64,000 bases of DNA from Amaranthus tricolor (Eukaryota > Streptophyta > Magnoliopsida > Caryophyllales > Amaranthaceae): positions 2,948,501 to 3,012,500 of the forward strand of contig NC_080062.1 in the NCBI RefSeq assembly GCF_026212465.1, written 5' to 3'. This document shows positions 13,859-26,247 of this stretch, piece after piece. The first letter of the stretch is position 1, and the number at the start of each line of letters is the position of its first letter. A program made the position numbers and the translations under genes. The notes beneath the pieces were generated by a model. It saw only the letters and a list, made by a program, of their open reading frames with translations, was not told the DNA's origin and made no database searches.

Positions 13859-16624
13859 ATAAAAAGGTTTACACAAAAACTTGGCCGAGACCGTCTTAGA
13901 ATAAGACCAAGCGTAGGCCGCCCAGTGTAAGGCGCGTGTATGCACACATTCTTCTCTCTCCAACTTTCCTTTTTTTTATTAATAATCAAAATTCAAATCT
14001 TTTGATTGATATGACGTTACAGCATTAGTATTATTATTATTTTCTTCAGTTTCTTGGTCCCTTTCATAACTTCCTTCAAAAAAATTTTCCATTTTCTCTC
14101 ATTCCTCCATTTTTCGTTTTCTTAATTCTCTGATGTTCTTCCATTGCTGTGTACTAATAATCTTCTTATTCATTTTCTTTCGTTTATAGTTTTTTGCATG
14201 TCTAGATGTGTTTTATGTTTTCGTCTACGTTTTTTTGTGGATTTTTTATATGTTGTTTTTCATCATTTTGTTATTTTCGAAGTTCATTTCGTTTTTATTA
14301 TTGTTTATGTATGTTGATTTTTTTTCCTTTTTCTTCGTGTTCATCTCTGTTTCAGTTGTTTTTTAAGGTTTATTTTTTCGCGGTTTTTTTGTAGGTTCCT
14401 GTTTTTCTTTTTTTTTTAAACAATGGTGAAGTCTTCAAAAAAGAGTGATGAGGAGGTGTTGCCTCTAACTGTCGTCTCAAAAAAGAAAGCAGTTTCGAAG
14501 AAATCAATTGCTAAGAAGTCTAAGAAGAACGATGATTCTTCCAAGAAATTGACCGTTGTGAAGGAGAAACAATCACGCAATACATTGAAAGAACAAGTTG
14601 TTGTGATTTGCACTCCAGAAGGACCGTATGTTTTCTGTTCATATTTTTTAGGTTTTAGTATGAAATAGATGTGTGGATCTATAATTGATTCTTGTAAGTT
14701 TAATATTTACATGCATTATAATTGTGTTTTGTTCTATAACTGACAGTGATAAGTATTGAATTGTATGTTGTTATTAGTTTATTTTTGTTGTTTATAATTG
14801 ATATAGTTAATATCAAAACTAAAAAAAAAAATAAGGTCAACATTTTTTAACTGATGCATGTTAGTTTTTCATCTGTTTTCATAATTGCTATATTTGAGTC
14901 AATAATCGATGTATATTAGTTTAAAATTGAAGTCATATCTTTTTTGGTAATAATTGATAGTGATAAGTTTGAAACTAACAGTTATAAGTGTTGTTTTTCT
15001 ATTGTGTTTTTTGTGTCTTTTATTTTTAGTTTTAATAATTGAAGCTCTTAATATTTAAACTGAAATTGATAAGCTCAAACATTTTTATTCTCTTAGCATT
15101 TAAAATTAAAGCCATATCGTTGGATATTTTTTGTTCAGGTTTCAGAAGGAAATTAAAATAAACTGTAAGGTTTGGGGTTTTTTGGAATTATATGGTACTA
15201 AAGTTGTTCTAACTAAAGGTCAAATAGATTCTATTAGAGAGATTGGGTTTGGTGGAATGTTAGACATTAAGATTACTAAATATCCTCCAGGGATTTTAGC
15301 ATATCTTATTTCAAATTTTGATCCTAATGGTTGGGTTCAACGCATTACTAATGGTAGAACTGAGAGGGAGTATTATATTACTGTTGCTGATGTAAATGAT
15401 ATTTTTGGCTTGCCTATTAATCCTCGCAAATTAATAAGGATGTCGTTTAACAACAAGGATTTAGTAATGAAGCGGAGGAAATTTTTGGGGGTTGGTGATG
15501 ATGATGAGTTGAAAACACATATGATATTGGATAGGTTTAAGGACTATTTTGATGGGGGTGAAGTATTTAAGCAGTTGTTTGTGTTGTATGCTGGTTCGAC
15601 AATCTTGGCTCCATTGCCGAAGCATAAGATTAGATATAATTTACTTCTTGTTGTGGAGGATGTAAGTTTTATTCCTACATTTGATTGGTGTCATTACACC
15701 TTATCAATTCTTGATTCTTTGATTGCATGCATTCTAAAACCTGGCTCAACGCATTCCACTGTGAATGGTTGTGTTCTTATTCTTCTTGTGGCTTATTGTT
15801 ATCGATTAGTATTCAAGGGGCAGAGGTTTTCGAAGACACTGCCACTGGTTAAGAATATTTCTGATCAAATGCTCAAAATTAGGTTTTATGAGGAAAGGGA
15901 GGCTGGTTTTGGGAATGGTATGATTCAGGTAGATGGATTCCCTATTTGTGAGGTATTGACTGAATTTGTTGCTGAAGAAAAGTTTTATAGTGCTGCTGAC
16001 GAGGGTGATTGTGAAGTCATTGGCGAAGACTTGCATGCAAATGCCGGTGAGGGCTGTATGAATGAAGATGAGTATGATTTTTTTAAGTCCAAAATTCCAG
16101 ATGGTGTCAAGAAGGATGCTGACATCAAAATAATTGTTGAAGAAGTGAGTTATTTTGTTCTTTATTTGTTTATTTTTTTTTATTTGTTTTCCATTTGACC
16201 AATTTAAGCATGTAACTGTTGGGTTTATAATTAAAATTGAAATTCATTTTATTCAACTGCATTTACATTTTCATAATTGAGTTTATTAAATTGTTAATTG
16301 TTGGGTTTTAATTTATAAGTGATGGTTTTATGTCAAAAATTTATATGTGTTTTAAATTGCACTAGTGGAAAAAAACATATCTACTGCGTGTCATTTGCTG
16401 CGGTTTTCTTTAGACGCAAACAATAATTAACAAAAAAAAGGAAAAAAAATATGCCTCAAATGCTGCGGTTTTTTGCAGCCCGCAGCAAATAACCTATAGC
16501 ATTTTACTTCTGAAAAATTTAAAACCCGCGTTTCAACGTTCATTTTGCTCAAAACCCTCATATACTGTTGTATTCTCCTTAAACCCATGACATTTGCTGT
16601 TCTTCAAGTTCTTTAAAAATTTCT

Positions 16625-16985
16625 TCAAAAACCCACGACATTTGCTGTTCAATCTATTCTTCGTGCTTCTTCTTCCTGCTTCTTGTCTTCAATCTGTTCA
16701 AGTTCTTCTGTGTTCTTCGTGTTCTTCGTCATTTTGCTTAAAATCTACTGTTACAACATTTGCTTCTTTCTGCTTCTTCTTCCTCGTAAACCCACGACAT
16801 AAGCTTTCTTCATTTGTTCATAAACTCACGACATAATTAAGCACGACATTTGAAGGCCACGAATTTGCTTCCTCATATACTCTGTTCTTCATAAACCCAC
16901 GAATTTCTTATTTAAGCTTTCAAAATCCACGAATTTTTCTTCATATACCCACGAATTTTCTCTCTTCAAGGTAATTTTCACGAAT
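16625..16985. repeat. Short-word repeat zone in the CACTA leader
   Basis: The word CCCACGA followed by CAT or ATTT recurs at about 16632, 16791, 16896 and 16946, with variants CTCACGACAT, GCACGACAT, CCACGAATT and TTCACGAATT between them. TTCTTCTTC-type runs are interspersed. It precedes the transposase-like region and has no coding signature. Confidence 0.6.
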
Positions 16986-17599
16986 TAAAGGTGTTTTTTT
17001 ATGTTTATTTTTACTTATGTTTGGAAAAAATGGTTATGTGTAGTAATTTTGTTTTTCTTATTTCATTATAGGTGACATTGTGATTGTTCTTCATCTACAT
17101 ACGCAAGGTAATTTCTAGTGATGCTAATTTTTATTGTTTTTCATATTTTTAGGGTTTTGGGAGTTTGACATTATTATATATATTTTGTATAATGATTTTG
17201 AAATTTTTCAAAGTTATGTTATTAATTTGTTAATTATTTTGATTTATGTGTATTTTGTTAAAAATGTGGTTTGTTGTTGTACATATGTTTATAATTTTTA
17301 GAATTAGAATATACATATTTTTAGGGTTAAATGATTTTATTTTATTATTTATATTTTAAATATGATTTTATTTATAATGTGGTGATTATATTGACGTATG
17401 AAGTATAGAATATATGTTTGGTTATATAGAATTAGAATATGAAGTATGAAAGATGAAATATACAATGTTAATTATTTTAAGTGATTTTATTTTAGAACAC
17501 AATGTAGTACTTATATTTTTAGGGTTAAATTTGTTTGGTATAAATAAGTATATATGTGTATTAATTATGTTTTGAATTAATTAATCACCCTAATTAGGA

Positions 17600-18765
17600 T
17601 GACAAAATATCGTTCTTGGATGTATGGAAGCATTTAATCGTCAAAATTTATTGATGGCGTATTAGAATTTTGTAGTATTGCGGTTGAACATCAAGTTATT
17701 ACGGGGGAGTTGGTTTTTATTGCCCATGTGTCACTTGTGGCAATGTATCAAAGGTAGATAATGTTGATATCCTTAAGGAGCACATACTTCAACGTGGGTT
17801 TAGGCCTCAATATCATGTTTGGGTTTGGCATGGTAAGGAGGGAGTTTACAAAGAGAAAAGTGTTGTTGAGGACGTCAATAATGTGGCTGATGTCAATGAG
17901 GATGTAGTAGATCATGTTGATGGGTATGAGACAGATGAAGAGAATGTCGATGAGGATGTGGATCGTGCTGATGAGATGATGGAGGGAGTCGAGGATGAGT
18001 TAGGAAAACGTCCTCGTGTTTTTGACTTGTTGACAGAGGCTTCTCAAAAGCCTTTGTACCCTGGATGTACAAAGTTCACCAAACTAACAACAGTGTTGAC
18101 AATTTTCAACATTAAGTCAAAGTTCAATTGGAGTGACGCTAGTTTCACAATGTTATTAGAAGCGTTAGGTGAGATGCTTCATGAGGGAAATGAACTTCCA
18201 AAGCCGACATATTATGCCAAAAAGCTCATGTTTCCTTTCGGCTTAGAGTACCAGAAGATTCATGCGTGTCTGAATGATTGTGTATTGTATTGGAATGAAA
18301 ACGAGAACTTAGAAGAGTGTCCTAGATGAGGCTTATCGCACTACAACCGTAAAGGGGCTGGGGATGCTAAAGGGCCTCCGGCTAAGGTATTGTGGTATCT
18401 TCCAATAATATCTAGATTCAAGCTCTTGTTTTCTATAAAGAAAGATGCGTTAAATTTGAGGTGGCATGCAGATAGGGTGAAGAAAGGTAACTTGCTCACA
18501 CATCCATCTGATTCTCCGGAGTGGAAGAGTATTGATAGGTTGCATAAGACTTTTGGGGATGAGGTTCGTAATTTAAGGCTCGGACTGTGTACGGATGGAA
18601 TGAACCCATTCGACAATCTTAGTTCTCAACATAGTACTTGGCCGGTACTGTTAGTGATCTATAATTTGCCACCTTGGTTGTGTATGAAGCGTAAGTACAT
18701 TTCTTATCTTGGGTCCTAAACAACCTGGCAATGACATAGATGTATATCTTGCACCTCTCATTGAG
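17600..18765 (+). pseudogene. CACTA TNP2-family transposase relic
   Basis: It starts MTKYRSWMYG at about 17600 and meets a stop two codons later. In a second frame it carries the transposase-associated zinc motif CPCVTCGNV and QRGFRPQYHVWVWHG. An acidic linker follows, then TEASQKPLYPGCTKFTKL, YYAKKLMFPFGLEYQKIHAC and LEECPR, a stop at 18327-18329 in place of the next Cys, and KVLWYLPIISRFKLLF. After a further break come GTDGMNPF-type residues (CTDGMNPFDNLSS) and GPKQPGNDIDVYLAPL. These are the order and motifs of the TNP2 transposase of plant CACTA elements. The catalytic C-terminal half is missing, replaced by the tandem repeats at 18821. Dead copy. Confidence 0.85.
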
Positions 18766-18820
18766 GATTTGAGAAAGATGTGGGATGAAGGCGTTTCCGT
18801 GTTTGATACATATGCATATG

Positions 18821-19320
18821 CGTATAAAGTAGCTCAAACTTGGTTTGTTTTGCACGAAACTTGACACACAACACTATTTGGTATATATTATTGTGTTGAA
18901 GTGGTTAGAAATGAAAATAATAGTCATATGCAAGAATTTACGTGTTAAGTTGCAATTTTATGGGTTTTTAAGTTTTTTTTGGCACTTTCGCGCATAAAGT
19001 AGCTCAAACTTGGTTTGTTTTGCACGAAACTTGGCACACAACACTATATGGTATATATTATTGTGTTGAAGTGGTTAGAATTGAAAATAATAGTCATATG
19101 CTAGAGATTACGTGTTAAGTTGATTTTATGGGTTTTTTAAGCTTTTTTGGCACTTTCGTGCATAAAGTAGCTCAAACTTGGTTTGTTTTGCACGAAACTT
19201 GGCACACAACACTATGTATATATCATTGTATTGAAGTGGTTAGAATTGAAAATAATAGTCATATGCTAGAAATTACGTGCTAAGTTGCGATTTTATGGGT
19301 TTTTAAGCTTTTTTGGCACT
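18821..19320. repeat. Three tandem repeats of 162-170 bp inside the CACTA element
   Basis: Units start at 18821, 18991 and 19159, each opening with ATAAAGTAGCTCAAACTTGG and containing GTTTTGCACGAAACTTG and AATAATAGTCATATGC. Unit lengths are about 170, 168 and 162 bp. Similarity is high, with few substitutions, which suggests recent expansion relative to the transposase decay. They probably occupy an intron before the C48-like tail. Confidence 0.9.
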
Positions 19321-19339
19321 AACATCTATTTTTTCTTAG

Positions 19340-19645
19340 TGCTTTCGACAAGCTGATAATATCGTTGATTGCGGCTACTACAATCTCAAATACATGGACG
19401 ATATCTTACAATCCGTGAAGGAGGTTGGAGTCGAAAACATTGACGCCGTAAGTATTTGTTACGTTCTTAAATTATAATATTATATATTTACTATTGGTAA
19501 AATCTAATGTTTATGTATTATTTAATTTAATATTATATTATAGCTTTTATACGACATTCTAAGGGAAACACGCCCTTTGAGAGATGGAGAAATGCGCCAA
19601 TTGAAAGACAAGATTGCCGTGTATCTTGCTTATTTTTGTTCTTGA
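19340..19645 (+). pseudogene. C48 (Ulp1-like) C-terminal exons of the CACTA element
   Basis: Two exons, 19340-19447 and 19544-19645, join in phase across a GT-AG intron. They read FRQADNIVDCGYYNLKYMDD, then ILQSVKEVGVENIDA, then LLYDILRETRPLRDG, ending LAYFCS and a stop. DCGYY..KYM is the catalytic-Cys region of C48 peptidase-like tails found in plant CACTA proteins. The His and Asp part is absent. Both exons are open, unlike the transposase upstream. Confidence 0.7.
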
Positions 19646-22040
19646 TAAATAATGTAATTAGTTTAGATTTAGGACTTTAATTTGTATATGTACATATTAT
19701 TATATATACGATCGAGAGTTTACAAAGAGATTATTGGTGATAATTGGTGATTATCATTGGATTATTGGATTAATCATTGTTTACATTGTACATTATTAGA
19801 TTATTATTAGTATTAAACGAAAAAAGAAAATATATATATATATATATATGCTGCGGGCCTCCCTAAAACCGCAGCATATAGTGCAAAACTATATGTTGCG
19901 GTTTTGGGGAGGCCCGCAGCATATAGTCTTGCACTATATGTTGCGGTTTTAGGGAGGCACGCAGCATATGATTGTCTTTTCTGCTGCGGTTTAAAACCGC
20001 AACATTTACAATAGGCCATCTGCTGCTATCACTAATGCTTGGGGCTAAAATCGCAGCATATTATGGCAAAAAACGCAACAAATGAGGTTTTTTCCACTAG
20101 TATTGATATTATTAACTTTTACTTCTATAAATTGTATGTTTTAATATCTGAAATATTTCATATAAGATATTTATTGTTTCCTTTTTGTTTGAATATCTTA
20201 ATCATTGATGTATTTGTTTTTCTTTTAACAGTCAGTTCAAGAGGCTTGTTTGTTGCTGAAAAGAGATATTGATGTTGTGGTGCACACCTATATGGAAAGG
20301 TTGGGTGAAACCACAAAAAAGAAAGTTGAAGATGAAGGTGTTGTGTTTGTTACACAACAAATTTTTCAAGATAATGATTGGTTATCTTCGGTTGATGCAC
20401 TTATAGAACAATTAATACAAAAAAAACAAATGGATCAAAAAATGTGGATGGTGATGCTGTTGCTACTGGGCAGTCAACTCCTATCCAATCTCAAGAAAAG
20501 CCTGATATAACAAACATTCCATTAGCTTTAAAAGAATGTTGTTCTATCAACATGGGGGCCATGCGGTGTTGATGTCCCGTATATGTCCTAGTTCATAATT
20601 ACAAACAAAGAAATTTTTAAAGATTTGCATTCATTGTAGAAGGACGTACCATACTTTATTCATTATTGTGTTTTTCTGGTTTTATTACATTCTTTTGTTT
20701 TTAAATTTTTTTTTTGTGTTTTGCTTTTTTCAGTGAAGATATATTTTCATTTGGTAATTTTTATGCTTTTCACGCGACGAAGCATTTACTTTGAAAAATA
20801 ATGAAAAGATTTCGTCGGTAGTTTTTGATTGTTGGACAAATTATTTGAACATGATTGAAAGAAATTAGGAGTTGGCTTTGCCTGATAAAGAATTAAAAGC
20901 ATTTTTATTCACATCCTAACACTGTGTAAGTGTGTAATACCTTTTTAGTAGCTTTGTTTGTTTTTATTGTACATACTATTTTTTTTTGTTTTTCATTTAA
21001 TAACGTGCTTTAGAAAAGTTTATGTCTGAGAAGGACGATGAGAAGGCGAATGACTTGAAGGTTGAGGTTGTTGATGCATGGGAAAATCATGTAAATTTGA
21101 TTAAGGCAGATGCTGACATTAAAAAGAGTAACATGGTATGTTACATTTGGTTTTATTTGATATTGTTTAAATTAACTTGTATAATTGCATATTAGATTGT
21201 TTTCCTTAGAATTGAAGACATAACTTGATTATTGAGGCATATTACAGAATAATTGTATTGATATATGTTTTTCAATTATTATCTTATCTGCCTCAATAAT
21301 GATATTGTATCAGTCAATTTTATGAAAAAGAATCCAATATACTTATTGAATAAAATATTCATAGAATTGATTGATTTAAATGTGTTACTGATGAGTGTAA
21401 TATTGTTTTTCTTTTTCTAGTTTTTTGTTCCTGTGACTTTTGTTGAACAACAACACCACGTGCTGGTTGTTGATACTCAACGCAAAATTGTTCACTATTT
21501 AGACGATATAAAGAGGAGGAAGGATTACAAAGATGTTGCAATTCTGCATAAATTTTTTGTTGGATGTTTTTCTGATTTTCTTGATGCATTTGAGCATTCA
21601 TGCGCTGATGAAGTACTGAATTGCAAGTTTAGCATTGTTAAACTTCCTTGGACTGTAAATGAATCTAATGATTGTGGTGTTTACGTTGCATTTTTTATGG
21701 AGCAATTTATGGGTGATAACAACTTTGGCCCTCTTCATTCATCTGAGGATAGGCTAAAGTATAGGGGATTGATTTTTAGCAAATTAGTCTTATCTGATGT
21801 AAACAAGAATAGGGAAGAAGTACTGAAGAAACTCGATGCTTTCAACAAAGAAAAAGAATTCAAATTTCCACTTATTATAGCTGAAAGGGAGTTGAAAGCA
21901 GCTAAGAACAAAAGGAGGAGGAGGAAAATATCAAGCGTTTGCATGAGCTTAAGAAGAAGCTAGATGAGGAAGACAAAACAAAGAAGACGAGTAGGAACAA
22001 ATTGGTTCCTGTGAAGAAGATAACAAAAAAGAAACAATGA

Positions 22041-22839
22041 ATGATTTTTATGGGTTTGTGGTTTAATTTGGTTTAGTAGTTAGCTCTACAAACAATTTAT
22101 TTTGCTTGTCAAATTAGCTGGATTGAACTTGTCTTATTGTATAGTTTAATGCCACTTTTGTGTTTGTAAATAAGTTAGCATCATTCTATGACTTATTTTG
22201 AACAATTATATCTCATTATGGGGCACTCCAACTGATATATAACCTACTAAGTTTGATTAAGTTTTAGGTTTGATTTTTGATGTGGTTATTATTATGCAAG
22301 TGATTGAATTTTATATATTTACCGTTAATATAAAGGTTATCTGAAATTGATGTTTTTGAGGTAATAATTGATGTTGTTAAACGGTAAACAATGTTGTCAT
22401 GTAATTCAATTGTTTTCTTATAATATTCAATCATATATATAAAAATAGATCTTCGCATTGAATGGAGACATTGCTCAACATCAATGTAAAATTGAATAAT
22501 TTAGAAGTACAATTGAAATATATAAAATAACAATTTTTTGTTATCCATAATTGACATGCTTTAGTTAAAAATTGATGTGTTTTAAATAGAAATAGATTTA
22601 TGGTTTTATGGCCATGTTTATTACAAATTGAAATACATTAAGCAATAATTTGTGTTTGTAAATGATAAATTGATTAGGTTTTTGTTATGATATTCTTGCT
22701 ATGAAAATTGACACACCTTAGAGAAAAATTGATGTGTTTAAATGTAAAACAAGAACTTACGGATGAATGATTTTTTGTAAGTATTAGTTCAAAGAATACG
22801 ATATACAAATTGTATATGTTTCATGAAGCATAAAATGTA
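22041..22839. other. AT-rich spacer between the two convergent Mutator-borne genes
   Basis: No gene is seen. A segment at about 22385-22525 is duplicated at 25345-25495 inside the transposase gene, including AGATCTTCGCATTGAATGG. Words like AAATTGATGTGTTT recur several times. Confidence 0.6.
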
Positions 22840-25800
22840 TCAAATTATATGTTTGTTTCTTGTTTTTGTTGATGAGTCTTTTTGAGTTGAAGTCTTAGAT
22901 CCTTTCTTCTGTGATGTCTCAAAATGTCCTTTCAATCTCTTCTTTCTTCTCTTTGTGACTGTTCTTTCTGGATCTCTTACCCGTGTTGTTACTTGTAATG
23001 TTGTTGATGCTTCTTCTGTTTCTATTGCAGCTTCAATTTCACTACAAGCCCTCTTAATGATTTTACCTACTTCATCACTTGTTGTATTGTATAGTGCTTC
23101 TACACCCTTTCTTGCTTCTTCATTACTTTGTGACTTTAACACAAGATTGTAAAACTTACGCCCCATGCTTTGTCTCCACGTAAGTGTAGATATTCTAGGG
23201 GGTTCCAAACCTATAGGTGGACATTGATTACCATAAAGTGTATCCCAAATATCCTTCTTAGCATTCTTTGTTCATCTTGGAAGAATGTATATGACTGGTA
23301 TTTTTTGCACAGAATGCAAATGTAGTACCCGTAAACAATGACAACATAACCATCCATTCGATTCAAAGTTCTTACTAGTACAGTCAACATGTATAGTATC
23401 ATTGTATTTGGTGTATTGAACTTCATGCATGTTGATGTCAGTATATCCATCAAACCAGACTCTGTTACCACAATTTAAAATCTCTATTATCACAATTTAA
23501 AATCCATTTAAGATTAAAACTGAAGTTGTTAATACTGAAATTGATACATTTTGTATAAGTATTGACAGATATTTATTAAAGTAATAATAAAATTGAATAT
23601 TATAATAAATGAATTGAATAAGTTAACAATAGTACTTTTATAAAAACATATATGTACATCTTTTTATCTTCCATGTCAACAACCTATTCAATTCAAGATG
23701 AGATAGTCATCTTGAACTCTTGTTCAAAGTCTCTGAATAATGTTATTGTGTACACCTCTGACGCATGTCGTACTAAACTAGTAAGTTTAAATGCAGATGT
23801 TAGGGTTGTTGTTGTGCAGTAAAACTCTAATGCTATCTCCCTTTCTCTCCATCTTTCAATAGCTTTTTGAAATATTTTGAAGAATTGATATAGACTTGTG
23901 CTTTTCGTTCCTTCAAATCCGATTGCAGTGTTTGTGGATTCACTTCGTTGCGAAGATAATATCCCAGCTGAAAAGAAGTCTTTGCTTAATGCAGTGCACC
24001 ATGTGTCTCTTAGGTATTACAGTCTTTCAAATCATTTGTAGTAAGTTTGATTCCTTTTTAGTTTAAAACTATCAACTATGTTTTCCCAACATCCCTGGAA
24101 TTCAGTTGGATTGCTACACCCCATTAAGCATTTGTTAAAATCATCTTTGAAGTTTGCATCTGACTTCAACGCTCCATATTGTGAAACTGCATTTTTCAAT
24201 ATGTGCCATAAGCATAGCCTATGCCTTGAGAAAGGATAGACCTACAACAGATATTGAACTGTAAGTGTTAAAAGGAAAATTGAAATTGCTAACGTTTAAA
24301 TTGAATATTGTAAGAGAATTATTATATGTAAAAATACCTCTTCTACTGCTATTGCAATTGCTACGTCTTGGTCTTTGAAAATTGATACGGGATGTTTTCC
24401 TTCCATTGCTTCTTTGAATTGCTCAAGGACCAAAAGAAATGATTCAACTTTCTCATCTGCTATGAATGCACATCCAAACATTGTAGTGTTCCAATGGTTA
24501 TTTATTCCAACTAATGGTGCACATATCAAGTTGTATTTGTTTGTACAATATGTTATATCAAAAATGACAACATCCCCGTAAATTCTGAAATCTTCCTTCA
24601 TTAAAGAATCGCACCAAAAGAGTGCCACAAGCTTTGCATCATCATCAAGTTTCATATTCCAAAAGAAATCATTGTCTTTTTGTGCCAACATAATCAATTG
24701 CCTGATCACAGTTTGAGCATCCCCACTCTCAATTTCCTTCATTCTCAATTTGTTCACATAGTTTAGATGGTCTCTTAAAGTATGTCCTACACACTCAATC
24801 CCTCCAGCATGCTTGGCCAAATATCTGTACGATGTAGTATGCCTTACTTGTGCATCTTCAAAACCTTCAATGGTTTCCATTGTTTCCTTTAAATTTGTCG
24901 TCCTCCCGAATCTTTGCAAGTATTGCCATTCCACTATCGCTAACATATGGTTATATAATCCAACATGTTGTTTGACAAAGATGTCTCCACTGTATACATC
25001 CAGTTTAATCCTTATGTGTGCATCACATCCACATCTTTTAGTTGGAACTAGCTTTCTCTTGGCATTTTGTCGTTCATTTTCTTTGTTTTTTATCTCTATA
25101 GTTCCTTGTTTAGAACAAACGAAGTATCGTTCATGTATAAAACCATCTATTTTCCTTATTGTGGATTTCCGAACACTGAACCCTCTTGCTCTAGCATGAT
25201 CATGATACAATTATTTAAGGTCCTCCCAACTGCTTGCTCTCATGCCCTCTAATGAACCTCATATGTCAAACTCCCTCTTTCCAGTTAAAGGTTCAGTGTG
25301 CAAGCATTCTATTGCAGTTGTTTTATCTAAAATTTACACAATTATTGACAATTGTTGTTTTGAAATGTAACTCAATTGTTTGCTTATAATATTCAATTAT
25401 CTATATAAAATAGATCTTCGCATTGAATGGAGACATTGCACAACATCAATGTAAAATTGAACAGTTTCGAAGTATGATTGAAATATATAAAACATCAATT
25501 TAACATGTTAGTTTTTAAACTGAGACATTTAAAGTTGCATTTGGAATCCATGAACTTATACTGAATCACAGTGAATTCATTGAACACTTTTATGTTTAAA
25601 ATTGAATTTAGAACTACAATTGATATATATAAAATATCACTTGAATATGTTAGTTTTTAAACGGAGACACGTAAGTTTTTAAACGGAGACACATAAATTT
25701 TGGCATTTGAAATCTATAAATCTATATTGAACAACTGAGAATTGAACAATTTATGCTTAAAATTGAACATTTTAATAGCAGAATTGATCATACCTGTATC

Positions 25801-26060
25801 AATCATATGAATCTCGATATTATCTTCTTCGTTTTCACCATAAACCACCATCATTTGTTCTTTATCAAGCGTCAAATCTGTAAACAAAAGATTATCAATT
25901 ATATATTTTTGAACAATATCATTCTACATACGATTTTCGTAATATTACCTTCAATCTCGTCTACATATCTTTGTGATGTTTGTAATGTCATTTTCATGTT
26001 AAATATCTTCATTAAACCTTCCATTACAGATATTTTTGAACTTAAAATGTTGATTTTCTT
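22840..26060 (-). pseudogene. FAR1/FHY3-type Mutator transposase, decayed
   Basis: Read on the minus strand from about 26020 (MEGLMKIFNMKMTLQ) and a small exon near 25880-25795 (LTLDKEQMMVVYGE). Next is a FAR1 DNA-binding domain (DHARARGFSVRKSTIRKIDG, RCGCDAHIRI, GLYNHML) at about 25210-24930. The MULE transposase core follows: DVVIFDITYCTNKYNL, FKDQDVAIAIAVEEVF and HRLCLWHILKNAV near 24220. A SWIM-like region near 23400-23280 reads DCTSKNFESNGWLCCHCL, so the second Cys of CxC is Ser. A basic C terminus (TKRRKKRLKGHFETSQKKGS) ends the gene. Breaks include two in-frame stops just upstream of the FAR1 domain (about 25211-25265) and a TGA at 23272-23274 where related proteins have Trp. It pairs with the convergent Ulp1-type gene in one element. 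Confidence 0.85.
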
Positions 26061-26247
26061 TGATTGAAAAAAAAGAATTTCAGAGATTTTCGAAAGAATT
26101 GAAGAGAAAATCTCGTTTTGATTTGTTTCCTTATTCGTGTGAGTGTTATAACGGTTTGAAAATGGGTTTCTTTAATTACCATTTTCAAATTTAGCAGTTT
26201 TTATATTTATCTGTTTTTCCTTTTTTTTTAAACTGTATTATTGAAAA

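Larger units (their letters stand above)
16360..20102. mobile_element. Nested CACTA (En/Spm-type) transposon, 3.74 kb
   Basis: It begins CACTAGTGGAAAAAAAC and ends GTTTTTTCCACTAGTA, with a perfect 3-bp duplication TTG at 16357-16359 and 20103-20105. The final base is A where a perfect inverted CACTA end would have G. Sub-terminal TGCTGCGG and TGTTGCGG words (with inverses CCGCAGCA and CCGCAACA) cluster at 16396-16490 and 19848-20080, as expected for transposase-binding repeats. Inside are a TNP2-type transposase relic, three long tandem repeats and a C48-like tail. It sits wholly within one intron of the Mutator-borne Ulp1-type gene, so it inserted after that element. Confidence 0.93.
14423..22040 (+). 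pseudogene. Ulp1-like (C48) cysteine protease gene carried by Mutator-like element
   Basis: Recognisable exons: 14423-14625 (Lys/Ser-rich N terminus MVKSSKKSDEEV), 15139-16144, 20232 to about 20510, about 21015-21135 and 21420-22040. Exon 2 holds a domain typical of element-borne Ulp1 proteins (FGGMLDIKITKYPPGILAYL, then NDIFGLPINPRK). The last exon has a C48 fold signature: catalytic His in QHHVLVVD, Asp in VHYLDDI, Cys in SNDCGVYVAFF. C48 enzymes deconjugate SUMO. The residue six before the Cys, normally the oxyanion-hole Gln, reads Val by my alignment. There are apparent frameshifts near the A-run at about 20420 and near 21920, after which another frame continues to a Lys-rich end at 22040. 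The intron 16145-20231 contains a CACTA element. It probably no longer encodes a full protein. Confidence 0.75.

Noticed and set aside
14206..14394. Open frame rich in Phe and Cys before the Ulp1-type gene
   Set aside because: It is a reading of T-rich leader sequence; composition alone explains the openness and no motif is present.
24375..25252. Plus-strand open frames opposite the FAR1-type transposase
   Set aside because: They are antisense shadows of the minus-strand transposase, which shows clear family motifs.
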